From Amanita rubescens (taxonomy: Eukaryota; Basidiomycota; Agaricomycetes; Agaricales; Amanitaceae), in NCBI GenBank assembly GCA_015039365.1, contig WION01000093.1, positions 1-64,000 on the forward strand: a stretch of DNA of 64,000 nucleotides. Reading direction: 5' to 3'. Shown piece after piece: positions 46,601 through 57,848 of the stretch (position 1 is the first letter of the stretch; each line of letters opens with the position of its first letter). The position numbers and the translations under genes are program-made. The notes beneath the pieces are model-generated. The model saw only the letters and a list, made by a program, of their open reading frames with translations, did no database searches and was not told where the DNA came from.

Positions 46601-49505
46601 AAGTGCATAAAACGGATTTTTCGGACAGCTTATCCGGTCTCCGTTGATCAGGGATAAATACCCAGGCTTCACATCCAAATACTCGAAAGTATGATACGTC
46701 TGGTTTTTTATTAAGAAGATTTTCCAGAGGGGTCTTCCATTTAGTCCGTTTTAGGGGAGTGCGGTTGTACACATGCACAGCCGTTCTGAATGAGAACTCC
46801 CACCAAGATTTCGGACATCCTGCGTCTAATCGCATAGCTTCAGCTTTGTCTGACAAAGTCTGATTCATGCGTTCAACGTGACCATTTTGTTGTGGGGTGT
46901 AAGGAGCTGTCTGTTGATGTTTAATTCCTTTGGATTTAAGGAATTCTTCAAAGGCTTTATTTACAAATTCCCCCCCTCGATCAGAACGGAGGTGAGAAAT
47001 AGGTTGTTTAGGATCTACAAACTCATTATACCAACCGGTAAAATATTCTAGAGTTTGATCTTTGGTTTTTAATAAACCAATCCACGTATATGAGGTGAAA
47101 TCGTCAACGATAACACCAATATATTTGTATTTGTGGTAAGATATGGCCGGTACGGTCATAAGATCCATATGGAGTAACTCAAAGGGGCGAGTAGCTCTCT
47201 TTGAAGACAGTTTATAAGGTTTTGCCTTCATTTTGCCTTTTAGACAACCTTCACAACGTAGTTTTCCTTCTGGAAGTGTAACTTCTTTCCATCCATTGAC
47301 ATTTAACGGTATCTTCGTAAAGACTTCGTTAGATGGATGACCAAAACGTTTATGCCAGGTCTTGTAGTCTAATAATTTTTCTATAGACTCTGCGTTTGGT
47401 TTCTTTGTCGGTCTTCCAAGAATCAATTTTGAATTCCTGTTGGCTAAGCCAGGACCGGAAACCAGTGTAGGATTCATTATAATAATCCTTCCTCGAGTGT
47501 AAACTAATGTATCATCGGGCATAAGATAATGTCCTTCGATACACGTTCTACCCGAGTCTGTAAAGGAAAAGACTACCATCTTTTCATCTTGTTTACAAGT
47601 TAATCCTTGTCGGATCAATCTGCCGTTTGAAATCAAGCGTGCAGTTGCCCGTGGCATATAGAGGACAGGAAAGAGCTTTACAAGTGTTGTTTCCCCTGTG
47701 GATAACTTGTGTTCAAGAATAACTGTGCCAAGTCCCTCAAGACGATCTAAACCATTAGCAGTTTTAACACTGTGGTTTTCATTTGCAGGAAATTCTCTGT
47801 ATTCAGAGAAGTCTTTCCTACTAAAAGTAAAGTGATCGGATGCACCGGAGTCACACATCCATAGTGTATCTCCAGTACGTTTCTCAACACATTCCAGACA
47901 GGGACATGTTGGATGTACTTTATCTTTAAATTTTCTTTTATTGACTGCTAAACACGTAAAAGGTTTTTTAAACATGTTACCAATATTATATGATCGTTCG
48001 ATCATATTTGCATTATAAATGGCAGTGTCACACGACTTATCTCTTACGAGGCAGGTTTCGTCTAAATTTTCTTTATAATTTATACTATCATATAGTACAG
48101 ATTGTTCAAAGAAAGAATTTATTGTACGACGATGATGTCCCAATTTAGGGAACACCATTTTCATCGCTGCCTCTATAAAGAGAAAGTTAGCCATTTCCAG
48201 CTTTTTAATGGTTTCATACCATTGTTCGCCGTTATCTTCATAGTAATAATCGTCATAATATAGTTCAGCTTCCTGATCTATATCCATATTTTTGTAATCG
48301 ATATCGTCTGACGATATCCCCATTCCTCGGTTCAATTTATAGGACTCAAAGTCCTGTTCGTCCTTTTCTCTTTGTTTGCCTTTGCTAGAGCCGGCAACTG
48401 GCTCAGTGATGTCATAAGGCCCAATACGGGCGACGGTATGTGCAGAACTCATAGTATGTTCTGCGGCTTTGGCAGCCTTTTTCTCGGCTGCATCTGCCTT
48501 TCGGCGTTCTCGGTTCCTCTCCCAGTTAGGACCACGTGTTTGGCCCTCAACTTTACCCGGCCAATTTTGATTTGCCGGAGGAGCAGTAGGAGCCGGTGTC
48601 TGAGCGCCTTGTGGAGGCCTAGAATAAGGCCTCCCCCCACGTCCATGACCTGCTCCGCGGCCACGTCCGCGAGCACGTCCTCGTCCTCGACCACGTACTT
48701 GTTGCCATGGTTGCTGCTGTTGTTGTGACGTATTAGCCGTTGCGGCAGATTCAGGGTGCCTTCGGCGCCACTCATTCTGAATTAAGGGAAGTATCCCTTG
48801 GATCGTAAGATCCGATGGTTCTGTTGTGGCTAGAACCACAGCGGCAAAATTGTCCCAATGACGGGGGACAGCTGAAAGTACAATCATTGCCTGTACATTT
48901 GCAGGCAATGTAATTCCGCTTGAGGCTAAGCGGTTTATGATTGCAAGGAGGTCGTTTAAGGATTGTGTGGGATCCTTTTTATCTTGGAATTTCCAATTTA
49001 TTGCTAATTGGAAATCATTGTATATACCGGCAGACGTTGTTACACCGTATTGTTCTGCTAAGTTCTGCCATAGAACTCGGGCAGAAACAACATGTTCATT
49101 GATCTGCTGTATAGTAGCAGTACATTTCATGTTTATGGATCCGAGGATGCGATCATCCTTGACGACCCAATCATCATAGGCCTTTTTGATAGCCTGTGCA
49201 TCATCAATCATTTGTTGAGTGATGGCGGGTTGTGCCGGTTGTGCCGGCATTGCGGGTATTGCATCTTCAGTTTCTGTTTCTGGAACTGCTGCTGTTGCTG
49301 GAACAGCTGGAACAAAGGCTTGAACACCTGTGTCCAGATAAAATTGTTCCAACGGCGTTATCCGTCTTGGACGAACATAATCGGTTTTTAGGTACCGATA
49401 TAAACCTTTAGTTTGTAATAGGAAACGCATCATGCGTTCCCATTCTTTATAGTTAGTTCCATTTAAAACGGGAATGGAACTAGGAATCGTCAAGTCGTTA
49501 GACAT
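43659..49505 (-). CDS. Copia Gag-Pol polyprotein, intact 1948 aa
   Basis: A single open frame. Gag is residues 1 to about 270, with a UBN2-like core (ILGSINMKCTATIQQI...LNDLLAIINRL). An RGRGRARGRG basic tract follows in place of a CCHC zinc knuckle. Protease has CDSGASDHF with Asp near 552. Integrase has the HHCC zinc part (WHKRFGH...LRCEGC) and D781, D842, E878 (D,D35E spacing). Reverse transcriptase has YVDD at 1558-1561, and RNase H has YADADWAADRN and STEAEY. An Arg/Asp/Pro-rich disordered linker lies between integrase and RT. Start: ATG at 49505, one base after the stop of the upstream ORF. It is intact in coding terms and could supply proteins in trans. Confidence 0.95.
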   Translation of the reverse strand: MSNDLTIPSSIPVLNGTNYKEWERMMRFLLQTKGLYRYLKTDYVRPRRITPLEQFYLDTGVQAFVPAVPATAAVPETETEDAIPAMPAQPAQPAITQQMIDDAQAIKKAYDDWVVKDDRILGSINMKCTATIQQINEHVVSARVLWQNLAEQYGVTTSAGIYNDFQLAINWKFQDKKDPTQSLNDLLAIINRLASSGITLPANVQAMIVLSAVPRHWDNFAAVVLATTEPSDLTIQGILPLIQNEWRRRHPESAATANTSQQQQQPWQQVRGRGRGRARGRGRGAGHGRGGRPYSRPPQGAQTPAPTAPPANQNWPGKVEGQTRGPNWERNRERRKADAAEKKAAKAAEHTMSSAHTVARIGPYDITEPVAGSSKGKQREKDEQDFESYKLNRGMGISSDDIDYKNMDIDQEAELYYDDYYYEDNGEQWYETIKKLEMANFLFIEAAMKMVFPKLGHHRRTINSFFEQSVLYDSINYKENLDETCLVRDKSCDTAIYNANMIERSYNIGNMFKKPFTCLAVNKRKFKDKVHPTCPCLECVEKRTGDTLWMCDSGASDHFTFSRKDFSEYREFPANENHSVKTANGLDRLEGLGTVILEHKLSTGETTLVKLFPVLYMPRATARLISNGRLIRQGLTCKQDEKMVVFSFTDSGRTCIEGHYLMPDDTLVYTRGRIIIMNPTLVSGPGLANRNSKLILGRPTKKPNAESIEKLLDYKTWHKRFGHPSNEVFTKIPLNVNGWKEVTLPEGKLRCEGCLKGKMKAKPYKLSSKRATRPFELLHMDLMTVPAISYHKYKYIGVIVDDFTSYTWIGLLKTKDQTLEYFTGWYNEFVDPKQPISHLRSDRGGEFVNKAFEEFLKSKGIKHQQTAPYTPQQNGHVERMNQTLSDKAEAMRLDAGCPKSWWEFSFRTAVHVYNRTPLKRTKWKTPLENLLNKKPDVSYFRVFGCEAWVFIPDQRRPDKLSEKSVLCTFVGYESGTKGYRFMTSTNTLVISSQATFFENRFPRKGKTADIITEDLGPIWEAIPQEEPNRPPQNLDLDDLLPENRRRSPSRRRSPSLDRRGASPDRQQSDPSDDSNDDDDGDEFADRRRDFLDDNIRRQREEREQERRDNYRRQRDDWKKGQGIDKQSRLRDQFKRQMSDMFKKRKTPEPFRRTPSPQIKEETPVPSRPITPIPYVSRPPSPRSPMDEDNPFSLNQRDRDEIENPFMTDREFDQFEQRQRDRFREFAQRPRPPPPIISDPGPPSVQIGPRRSGRFPVPRVQRDNAYGDKTPAQIEAEIQQKRDALREQLKDKTPSSSTQDPPSADRNPDRMNESASLLKEIFALKSELKSAEHDHLTRMINESGNEFLHFLLKAAVPLVDNIPYDYRDISKMRSSNPQLYKQWKIAMDDEFKSLQSRDIWELVDLPKGRNLIRCRWVFDLKTDGRKKARVVAKGFSQRPGLDYDETFSPVARYETIRILLATSVLENWDIQALDVKTAFLYGDLDEDIYMAQPEGFVVKGQESKVYRLRKAIYGLKQASYAWNKQADKSLKSLHFERCLSDSGVYVRKGKNTITICILYVDDILFMGNDDSTIVSIKKKFMEMWECRDLGKIKEYLRIQVNYNRDLGFLVIDQGPYALKVVKRFGLEDCKSVRTPLPAGYAPIKNEGECTPQERSYYQQIIGSLLYLALGTRPDIIYAVILMSQFSSNPSQEHIQKALYIVKYIAHTLNVKIVYSAKGNNKFRAYADADWAADRNTRRSINGYVLMLAGGAVAWTSRKQKTVALSSTEAEYISLSDAARQIAWVENLFYEIGAPIKSILLSVDNQGAIFWAQNPAQEHRSKHIDIRYHFVRELIETKKVVLEYIPTNEQNADLMTKNLSFEKVKFFRERLGLSLEEYPTSTNALIKRPDKLESEEIRDLTKLILDWQNLELDGIDRLSHKKLMELLDGLIDQQESDIDPFYDENIIDFK

Positions 49506-49506
49506 G

Positions 49507-49806
49507 TTAGACGAGGAAGGCGGAGGTGATGATTATGATATAGGCGGTTAAAAGGCGCCAAAAGAAACGGAAGTTTCTTTGATTTTCGAGGTTTTCGACC
49601 TCTTGGTTATCTCTTTCGAGATTATGGCGTGTACGCCTATTTGCTATGTGTTGGGCTACTGAAGTGCCCCTAGGAGGAATCCAAAGATCTAAGGTGGGCG
49701 GAACACCTTCTTCAATAGCTTCTTGTCGACGACGATGTATTATTTCGTCTTGCAAGGTGCGACCGTTTCTAAGTCGCGTGGCTAGGAAGTGATCTCTTCG
49801 ATCGTG
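49507..49806 (-). CDS. Copia-2 upstream ORF, C-terminal part
   Basis: The frame reads HDRRDHFLATRLRNGR, then TLDLWIPPRGTSVAQHIANR, a charged stretch and a hydrophobic tail ending LLTAYIIIITSAFLV. Its TAA is separated by one base from the Gag-Pol ATG. The 5' part is cut off at 49806 where Copia homology ends. Conservation with Copia-1 across about 98 residues, including the tail, supports real coding. Confidence 0.7.
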   Translation of the reverse strand, partial: HDRRDHFLATRLRNGRTLQDEIIHRRRQEAIEEGVPPTLDLWIPPRGTSVAQHIANRRTRHNLERDNQEVENLENQRNFRFFWRLLTAYIIIITSAFLV

Positions 49807-51345
49807 CACCTGTAGCTCCCACCATTTGAGCCATTTAATACTGGGCTAAGTTGCTATGAGCCCACTATCAGATGACTCAACATTTAAAATACCCCCTACC
49901 AGCATTAAGTCTGCCCCCAAAATTGCCTGACTTAGTAATTCTTTCTCACCATATATGTTTCTCTGCTACCTATTAAAGGCACCGATACCAAAATAGGTTA
50001 GGAGGCCACCTTCCATCCATATATGGAAAGTAGGTCTTTTGAGGCAATATGGATATCATTAGAGAGCATTTTTTAAGCTCAGTTGCATCAGGGGCATGAT
50101 TAGATAAGATTAGTCATCCACAGACCCCCTACCAGCATTAATCCACCCCATACTACATTACAGCACAACTTAGTCATAGCTTCACCATAGGTATGTTTCC
50201 CCCTGCTACCCATAGTACCAAAATAGGTTAGGTCCCACCTTTCCATCCATATATAGAAAGTAGGTCTTTACAGGCAATATGGACATTGTCAGAGAGCATT
50301 TTTTAAGCTCAGTACCAAAATAGGTTAAGTCTGAACAGCCTTTCATCCATATATGGAAGGTAGGTCTTTACAGGCAATATGGACATTGTAAGAGAGCATT
50401 TTTTAAGCTCAGTTGCATTGGCCCCAGTATGATTACATAAAAATGACAGTCTGGCATCCACTGACATGCCTCAGCTAATATGGTAGCATGGAGATTGACC
50501 ATGGTCTCCAAACATGCTACCAGCAGACTTGGAGCTGCCTCAATGAGACTCTGCAATACTTATACCCAAACCCACTGCCACTACAAGTCCAATACCTGTA
50601 TTTTCCCAACAGCGCAATATCATATGCAAATGTCACTATGGCACACCATATTCAAGTCATCAAGGACTGAAAAAGTTACTAACTTGTGCTGCTTTACATA
50701 TTTTCTACATAATGCATAAACCTACTACACAGCCAAGCTGACATCTCATTAAGAAGTGACACAGGGTCCTATCATATTGCAATACGGACAATCAGTTGTA
50801 CCATCATCATGATACATTCACAAAACATGTTTGAATCATGCCATAACCCTGCTACTGGCCCAATTTTCCAAAATAGAGCCAAGGCTGGCAGAGAAAATGG
50901 CAAGGACAGAGACAGAGTGAGTATGGGTGTGGGTGTTGGGTCCTGAGAAGCAAGTGTAAGATGGCAGAGAGCGGAAACCGGTAGCTCAGCCTCACGTGGC
51001 GGGAGGACATGCTGACTAAGCAGTCCCGCGCCAAGTTACAGCGACGAACGTCGAAGAAGCTTAGCCAAAGTCAAGCTAGCCCTGATCATCACTATTAATG
51101 ATAATAGAGATACGTGTCATCATTACATGCCTGGTATACTACTCATTGGTTACTGCTAGGCCTATGATCGACTCAAAAAAGCATCACGAATACATGTAGT
51201 TCCATCAATCATCTAGATCAACACGACTCAGACACGCCTGATCCCATCCGATAACAGAAATACGTCAGAATAGGCAGGTGGGGTGCGTTCTCTCATTAAT
51301 ACCAGAAATGAATAGTACGTCTCATTTTTTCCCTCGCCCATCATC
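49807..51345. other. Region following the CACCTG junction; no gene seen
   Basis: It starts CACCTGTAGCTCCC directly after the Copia octamer CGATCGTG (49799-49806). It contains three copies of a roughly 100-base unit (49987-50091, 50217-50313, 50314-50419), then low-information sequence up to the KDZ gene. I read it as possible left-end sequence of a large element carrying the KDZ gene. Confidence 0.45.
49987..50419 (+). repeat. Three copies of a roughly 100-bp unit, two in tandem
   Basis: Each unit starts ACCAAAATAGGTTA, contains CATCCATATATGGAA (or a variant) and ends GAGAGCATTTTTTAAGCTCA. The second and third units are directly adjacent (junction at 50314). Sub-terminal tandem repeats of this kind are common near transposon ends. 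Confidence 0.75.
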
Positions 51346-54300
51346 ATGGATAACCGTCGTGGTTCTACCTCTCGGCACGTTGGAATATCCCGCAAATCCA
51401 TCATCTTCACGAGTCGGCGAGGCATCCGGGAGACTTCTGTCCTGTCAGCATCCAAAAAAAACGAGCGTATGCTTCAAGTACAGGCCAAACGTCGTGCGGA
51501 GATCCAAGGTATATCTCTCAGTTGCCCCGCAGCCATCGTACTACTAAACCTCCTACAGAAATGGATGTCGATGATCGCGAAGCCGTTGCTGCCATGGATC
51601 TCGATATGATAGGTTCAAGCGCTGACACAGATGCCGTCAATACTTTAGTTCCCCCTGGTGAAGAGTTGGATATGAGTCACGAAGGGGGGGATTTTGAGGT
51701 ATTCTCAGACATAGCAAATGCGATCGCACTTGCTACGGGGAGGTGCGTCTATTTACTACTAACACCATGAATTCTTCTCTAATTAACCTTCAAAAGACGG
51801 CGTGTAGACCATCGCACACGACGCGACCGTATCGTGAATGCCACCAAGAACTGGGAAGTCCAACTTGATAGGTTGGTCAGCGCATACCTCTCTTTCCAAA
51901 TGCAGCAAAGTACCAAAGGTACTATTCCGTTGCCAGCGGACGGCGCCGAATCTATGGAGGAGCCAGTGGTAATCGAGACCATTGATCTATTCTGTAAGTT
52001 TATATTTACTTGCTCCTGAAACAACTGACCATCTGGGCTAGACCGTGAACGTGCGACTCTTCAACGCCTTGCGACTGAAGAGTATCCCAATGAGGTACTA
52101 CTACGCCATGGTTACCTTGGATGCTCGCCGCTACATCCCACAGTTTGTATTTCCCTTCGAATGCTTTCTGCTTACAGACAGATACATCGAGCGTGTCCCA
52201 GATACAGTCTACAAGCATTCTCAAAGACACTCTGCCATCTTCATAATGTGCGTGTTTTCTCATCAAATGAACAAACAATAAATCTAGATCTGCAGGTTCC
52301 ATACCATGCCTACTTAAGAAAACAACTCGTTGACGCATACGATGTGTACCTGGAAATTTGTCGGCGAGTTGATGCTCAGATCGACAAAGCACTCAACTAC
52401 GATCCATCTAGCCGTCTCGCACGCCAATGTCCAGCTTGTTTTGCCCCTGCCCCCAATGGGAAACCGATGGCGCCATTTTCTGTGCTGGTGTCGATGGATG
52501 GCAATAATTCCCTCAAGCGCGTCAGTCCGAGAGTCCGAGGACATGATGAATTGCCCGAACCTCGGCAATTAGCACCAGAACGGTGGTTAACGGCGGAAAT
52601 GGTGGACGGATTCAGGAACGAGAATTCAGAAGATTTGACCATCCCTTCTGCCATCGATTCGGACGCGGACTTTGGATGCAGTGATCGATGGCGAAATGCT
52701 AATCCTGAGTCCCGCAAGCAGCTATTCTCGCATTTCAATGAAACCGGGATTTTCGTTGCATGCTGCTGCCATCGCACGATACTCTATGCCTGCGATATGA
52801 TCCAAAGTGGTGAACTGTACAACGATTTACTCCGCCCGCATGATAGTAATCTAACCCTTCCTGTTCCTAGCGCAAAGTATCCCCTCGCAGTTGTTAGTAA
52901 ACTGTTGGAAGATGTTGGCCAGAACATCGGTTGCGCTTACGATATCGGATGCACGTTCAGCAAGACGCTGGGCAACAGCAAACTTGGTCCGCAGGCCACT
53001 GAGAAAAAATTTCGCTTAATGGTTGGTGCGTTTCATGGATATGCCCATAACCGAACATGTCAATTGTCTTGGCATCCATTATACATCAAGGGTACAGGCC
53101 TTACAGAGGGCGAGGGATGCGAGCACATTTTCGCATCGTCGAACGATGTGGCCAGGAATACGCGGCACGCCAGCCGCTTCCATCGCCAACAAGCAATTGA
53201 CGAACATTTCAAGTTTTGGGATGCCGATAAATATACCCTTTTGAGTCTGTACATACTACATCTAGTAACGATTCTCATGCTAACACTTTTCAGGCAAATT
53301 CATTGTCAATCATTACAGGGAAGCAGCCGAAATGATTCACACCCTCGAAAAAGAGCTTTCCGAGCTCATGCAAGTACTTAAATTGTCCTATGATGATTTC
53401 GAGAAGTTTTTCGAAGAGGAAAAGACGTATTTCCTCGGTATTGCCAGCCACGTCAACCCGCAGAGCGAGCTGAAAAAGCAGTACGTCAAAGCATTGAATG
53501 AGGCCACCCACTGGCAGTATGTGAACGTAATTTTGCTTAATGTAGTTAACCTACGTAACCACTTGACAGGCGTGAATTTGACAGCGCCCGAGCGGCCGCT
53601 GCTCGAGCTTTCAATACAGTTGCAACCGAAAATATTCACGTTTGCATAGCCGAGGCAAGAAATCGGGTAGACAAGGCTATCACCATGCGTGAGACCATCG
53701 ACAATCAAATCGCGGGGCTCGAAGGTACATTGGGCATTACCCAACGTTGGACGACGCAGCATCCTGAATACAAGCAATATTACCAGGAAAATATTCTCAC
53801 CGATTATCAAAAGGCTGTTGATGGGCTAGAACGTTTGGTTGTCATGCGGTTGTTTGAGCTTGTCAAAATGGGTGCCTCAGGAACAGGTTTGAACCTTGTT
53901 GCTTCGCAGGATGAGCGGTCCTGACTTAGCCTTTTAGGGTACAAACTTCGACGTCACATTGCAACGGCTCTTCAACGCCGGTCAGAAGCCATTCGCACAG
54001 CAATTAAGCGATACAATACGCAGGCGGCAAGGCTTGATCTCCCTTCCCTTTCTTGGAGCCAAATTGTAGAATACGGGTTCCTAGCCGAATTCGATGTCTT
54101 ACGCCTTACCATATCAGGCAAACAACATGAGAAATGGACCAAGCCAGCAAACCGAGAGGCCGCCATCAAGTATTTCAAACTGTGCCGTGCTCACGAGGAG
54201 ATTGATCGGCTCGACGTAGAAATACAGCGCCTGGAATACTCTATCAAGAGCGAAACGGAACATACACAAAAAGTTCTAGAGGCTCTGACTGCTCAAGATC

Positions 54301-54533
54301 CGGCATTAGCGGCTGAGCTAAAGCGTCGATGGAAATTGCGATCGTCAGTAAATGAAATTCATTGTCAACGGCTGGCAGAACTAAAGGCTAAGGCCTATTT
54401 TACTGGTGGAGTCTCCGATTTTCTAGGTGTAGAGATTGATGACGTGGAGGATTACGAGGATCTATCAGAGGAAGAGGCACATTTCGAGATGGCAACAGAT
54501 CTTATAGTAGAGATGTCGGACTTAGTAATCTAG
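51346..54533 (+). CDS. KDZ (Kyakuja-Dileera-Zisupton) transposase
   Basis: Eight exons join in phase: 51346-51508, 51559-51742, 51797-51993, 52042-52247, 52296-53244, 53294-53516, 53570-53886 and 53938-54533, giving 944 aa. KDZ hallmarks are a zinc-like CPACFAP, VLVSMDGNNSLKR (D318), GCAYDIGCTFSKT (D466) and GLTEGEGCEHIFASS (E526), a DDE-type catalytic set, preceded by VGAFHGYAHNRTCQLSWHP. The C-terminus is long and helical (RLDVEIQRLEYSI) with an acidic end, as in fungal KDZ proteins. The N-terminus is basic and probably disordered. There is no stop or frameshift, so it may be active. The 48-base fourth intron has no stop in frame, so its retention would add 16 residues. KDZ elements are cut-and-paste transposons of basidiomycete genomes with 8-bp target duplications. 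Confidence 0.93.
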
Positions 54534-55512
54534 TAACACTAATACTAGTAATTCTCGTCTCAAGCAGCATCCGCTCTGAATGATGCTGCGACAAATAAGA
54601 TATCTGGTGCGCTGCGTAGATCGTAGGCGATAAGGAATTGCCAGATGTAGCTACGACTGGCATGGAGCGTAAGTCATAAGGAATGATTTTTGTGGCTGTC
54701 ACGAAGCATGGTTGACGGTAAGAGGTGAGCGAGATGACAGCGATAAGCAGATGTACTAGATGCTAGTGACTAACGAGTTGTGAAGTAATCCATTGATGCA
54801 CTACTAAAATGAGAGTATATTCGATTGTACTACTCTACGCAGTAAAGGAATGAGGACGCTCTTTTGCTTCAACGGAATTAATCGATTGCATCTGGGCATG
54901 AGCCTGCAACGTGTTGCCGGCAGTTGATACGGAAGAGTCTTGACAGCTGGAGATAGACGTATCGGTTAAAGAGCCCTGTAAGTGGGATTTGATTGATACG
55001 AAAGGAAGAAAATGTGCAAACGTGCCGTGTGTGTCGATGGACTACGGAGAACTTAACGACATGCAGGAGTGGAAGCCTAGTCGACTTGCAATCTAGTTTG
55101 GTCACTTGCTTTGTGCAGAATCAGACGTGCGACGGGAATAGCAGCTACTGACATTCTGAATATTATTGTTCTGAATCATGGATCAAGCTACATGCCAGGT
55201 GACAGCGCAACCAGAATCCCGATTGAAACTGAGTATTGATATGGCATGAATACTAAGGCAAGTATGACCGGCGTTTCCTGCTGCGATTGGATCGGTTGCG
55301 TACTTTCAATCTTCATTATATATAGGAAAGCAGGTGTCAGCCTGATATGTGCGCCGATGCCAACAAGGGCAAAAACATGTATCGGCAACTTCAGATATGT
55401 CGCTCGAGTTGGTAATCGATCTCGGAGACATCTCGGAGACATGCAGCTCGTACCCAACTCAACACGTCACGTAAGTAATGATTAATGATTAGTAATACAA
55501 CTGCGGGCAACA
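54534..55512. other. 3' flank of the KDZ gene; nothing recognised
   Basis: No coding signal. FB2 is inserted at its right end. Confidence 0.35.
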
Positions 55513-55520
55513 CTCGAACT

Positions 55521-57848
55521 CACCTGTTAAGCCGGCTAAATTCGCCTAATTAGCAGTGGACACCGATTGAGTGTCCAGAGCTAATTAGCGAGGTTTAAGG
55601 GCTTACGGCACACTTTCAATAACTCTGATAAATATATAGAGAGATTTTGGTTAAGTCTTTTTTCCCACAACTAAATTACCATTTCTGGAAGGTGGGGGAT
55701 ATGTTTGTACATGTTATGAGATGGGAATGTGATCACAACTCAGAAACAAGGGATAATTGCCTTATTTGGTAAGGTAGCCAGATTCTAAATAAGGTAAGCA
55801 AGTCAGGATACCATTTTTGGAAGGGTGTGAGTGTGTTTGTACATGTTATGGCACAATTTCCTTTTTTGGAAAAGTGTCAAACTTCCAAATAAGGCACAAA
55901 ATGGGTCATTCAGGGTCGAATTTCCTAAAAAGGAAATGATTACATAATCTCAGGGTCAATCAATTGTGTAGCCTTGGTCAGTGGCTTTCTAAATGTGGTT
56001 GTATGACAATGTTTGGTGCTGATTTCATTGAGATATTCACTGATTGATTTTCAGGGTCAAATTTCTAAAAAAGGAAATTGATAATGTAATGTGCGCTTTA
56101 GGATCCAGTGGCGGGTTTCCAAAAATGGAAATAGCGCACTTCGGACTTGCCATTTTGGGAAATATCTGCTCACTGTTGCTGGTGATGAGCAGAAAGAAAT
56201 TGCAATATCTCCCTTAATACTGAATGTTTTTGTGGCGCGTTTTTTGGAACATCTTCCTTATATGTATATGCACCTATCCACTATGTTAGAATGTAAAAAA
56301 TGCAAGTGGTTTCTGTCAGAATGCAACATGTCTTGCTCACTGTTGACAACAGTGAGGAGCAACAAATGACAATATCTCCATCAATACTGGTTATTTCTGT
56401 GGCGCTTTTTTTGGTATGTCCCCATTAGGGATATAGGAAGGTGTTTGGCATGTCAGAATACAAATAGTACATACCAATCATGCCACAAATGAAATTGGTG
56501 TGCTCACTGTCTGCCATGATGAGCAGCCATATCTCCACCAAAACAAGATCTTTCTGTGGCGCTTTTTTTGATTTGGGATCACACATAACAAAGATAAACA
56601 TTGGGAGGGTCACAACAGAGGATCCCTAGGCAAGATCAAGTGGAATCTCCCATTTATCCTTACATGTCAACTTGTCAGCCACTCTTTCTGTATCATGTTC
56701 AGTCTTTTATCATGAAACTGAAAACTACACATTAATCAGCAGGGTAATCTGCTTTCAGATACCCTGAATGACACTCTGTTATGATAAGGAATCAGAATCC
56801 AAAAAAGTGCCACAGGAAGATCTTGTTTTGGTGGAGATATGGCTGCTCATCATGGCAGACAGTGAGCACACCAATTTCATTTGTGGCATGATTGGTATGT
56901 ACTATTTGTATTCTGACATGCCAAACACCTTCCTATATCCCTAATGGGGACATACCAAAAAAAGCGCCACAGAAATAACCAGTATTGATGGAGATATTGT
57001 CATTTGTTGCTCCTCACTGTTGTCAACAGTGAGCAAGACATGTTGCATTCTGACAGAAACCACTTGCATTTTTTACATTCTAACATAGTGGATAGGTGCA
57101 TATACATATAAGGAAGATGTTCCAAAAAACGCGCCACAAAAACATTCAGTATTAAGGGAGATATTGCAATTTCTTTCTGCTCATCACCAGCAACAGTGAG
57201 CAGATATTTCCCAAAATGGCAAGTCCGAAGTGCGCTATTTCCATTTTTGGAAACCCGCCACTGGATCCTAAAGCGCACATTACATTATCAATTTCCTTTT
57301 TTAGAAATTTGACCCTGAAAATCAATCAGTGAATATCTCAATAAAATCAGCACCAAACATTGTCATACAACCACATTTAGAAAGCCACTGACCAAGGCTA
57401 CACAATTGATTGACCCTGAGATTATGTAATCATTTCCTTTTTAGGAAATTCGACCCTGAATGACCCATTTTGTGCCTTATTTGGAAGTTTGACACTTTTC
57501 CAAAAAAGGAAATTGTGCCATAACATGTACAAACACACTCACACCCTTCCAAAAATGGTATCCTGACTTGCTTACCTTATTTAGAATCTGGCTACCTTAC
57601 CAAATAAGGCAATTATCCCTTGTTTCTGAGTTGTGATCACATTCCCATCTCATAACATGTACAAACATATCCCCCACCTTCCAGAAATGGTAATTTAGTT
57701 GTGGGAAAAAAGACTTAACCAAAATCTCTCTATATATTTATCAGAGTTATTGAAAGTGTGCCGTAGGCCCTTAAACCTCGCTAATTAGCTCTGGACACTC
57801 AATCGGTGTCCACTGCTAATTAGGCGAATTTAGCCGGCTTAACAGGTG
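55521..57848. mobile_element. FB2: 2328-bp foldback element
   Basis: It is flanked by CTCGAACT at 55513-55520 and 57849-57856 (8-bp duplication). The termini are CACCTGTTAAGCCGGCTAAA on both strands. Position p pairs with 113369-p over the arms, leaving a central loop near 56575-56795. Both arms encode the same 92-codon frame (56091-56369 plus, 57000-57278 minus), homologous to the FB1 and FB3 frames. Like FB1, each arm has sub-repeats ending in TGTGGCGC. No transposase is encoded. Confidence 0.93.

Larger units (their letters stand above)
43230..49806 (-). mobile_element. Copia-2: Ty1/Copia element lacking its 5' end in this window
   Basis: The 3' LTR is at 43230-43636 (407 bp) with the polypurine tract beside it, and a full Gag-Pol frame and the 3' half of the upstream ORF follow. 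Homology with Copia-1 stops exactly at 49806; the leader and 5' LTR are absent to the right. The next bases are CACCTG, the same terminal bases as FB1 and FB2, so the 5' part may be displaced by an insertion, not deleted. Confidence 0.95.

Noticed and set aside
43230..49806. Copia-2 as a simple 5'-truncated or deleted element
   Set aside because: Not excluded, but the junction with CACCTG after an octamer, as in FB1 and FB2, makes an insertion with its far end outside the window the better first hypothesis.
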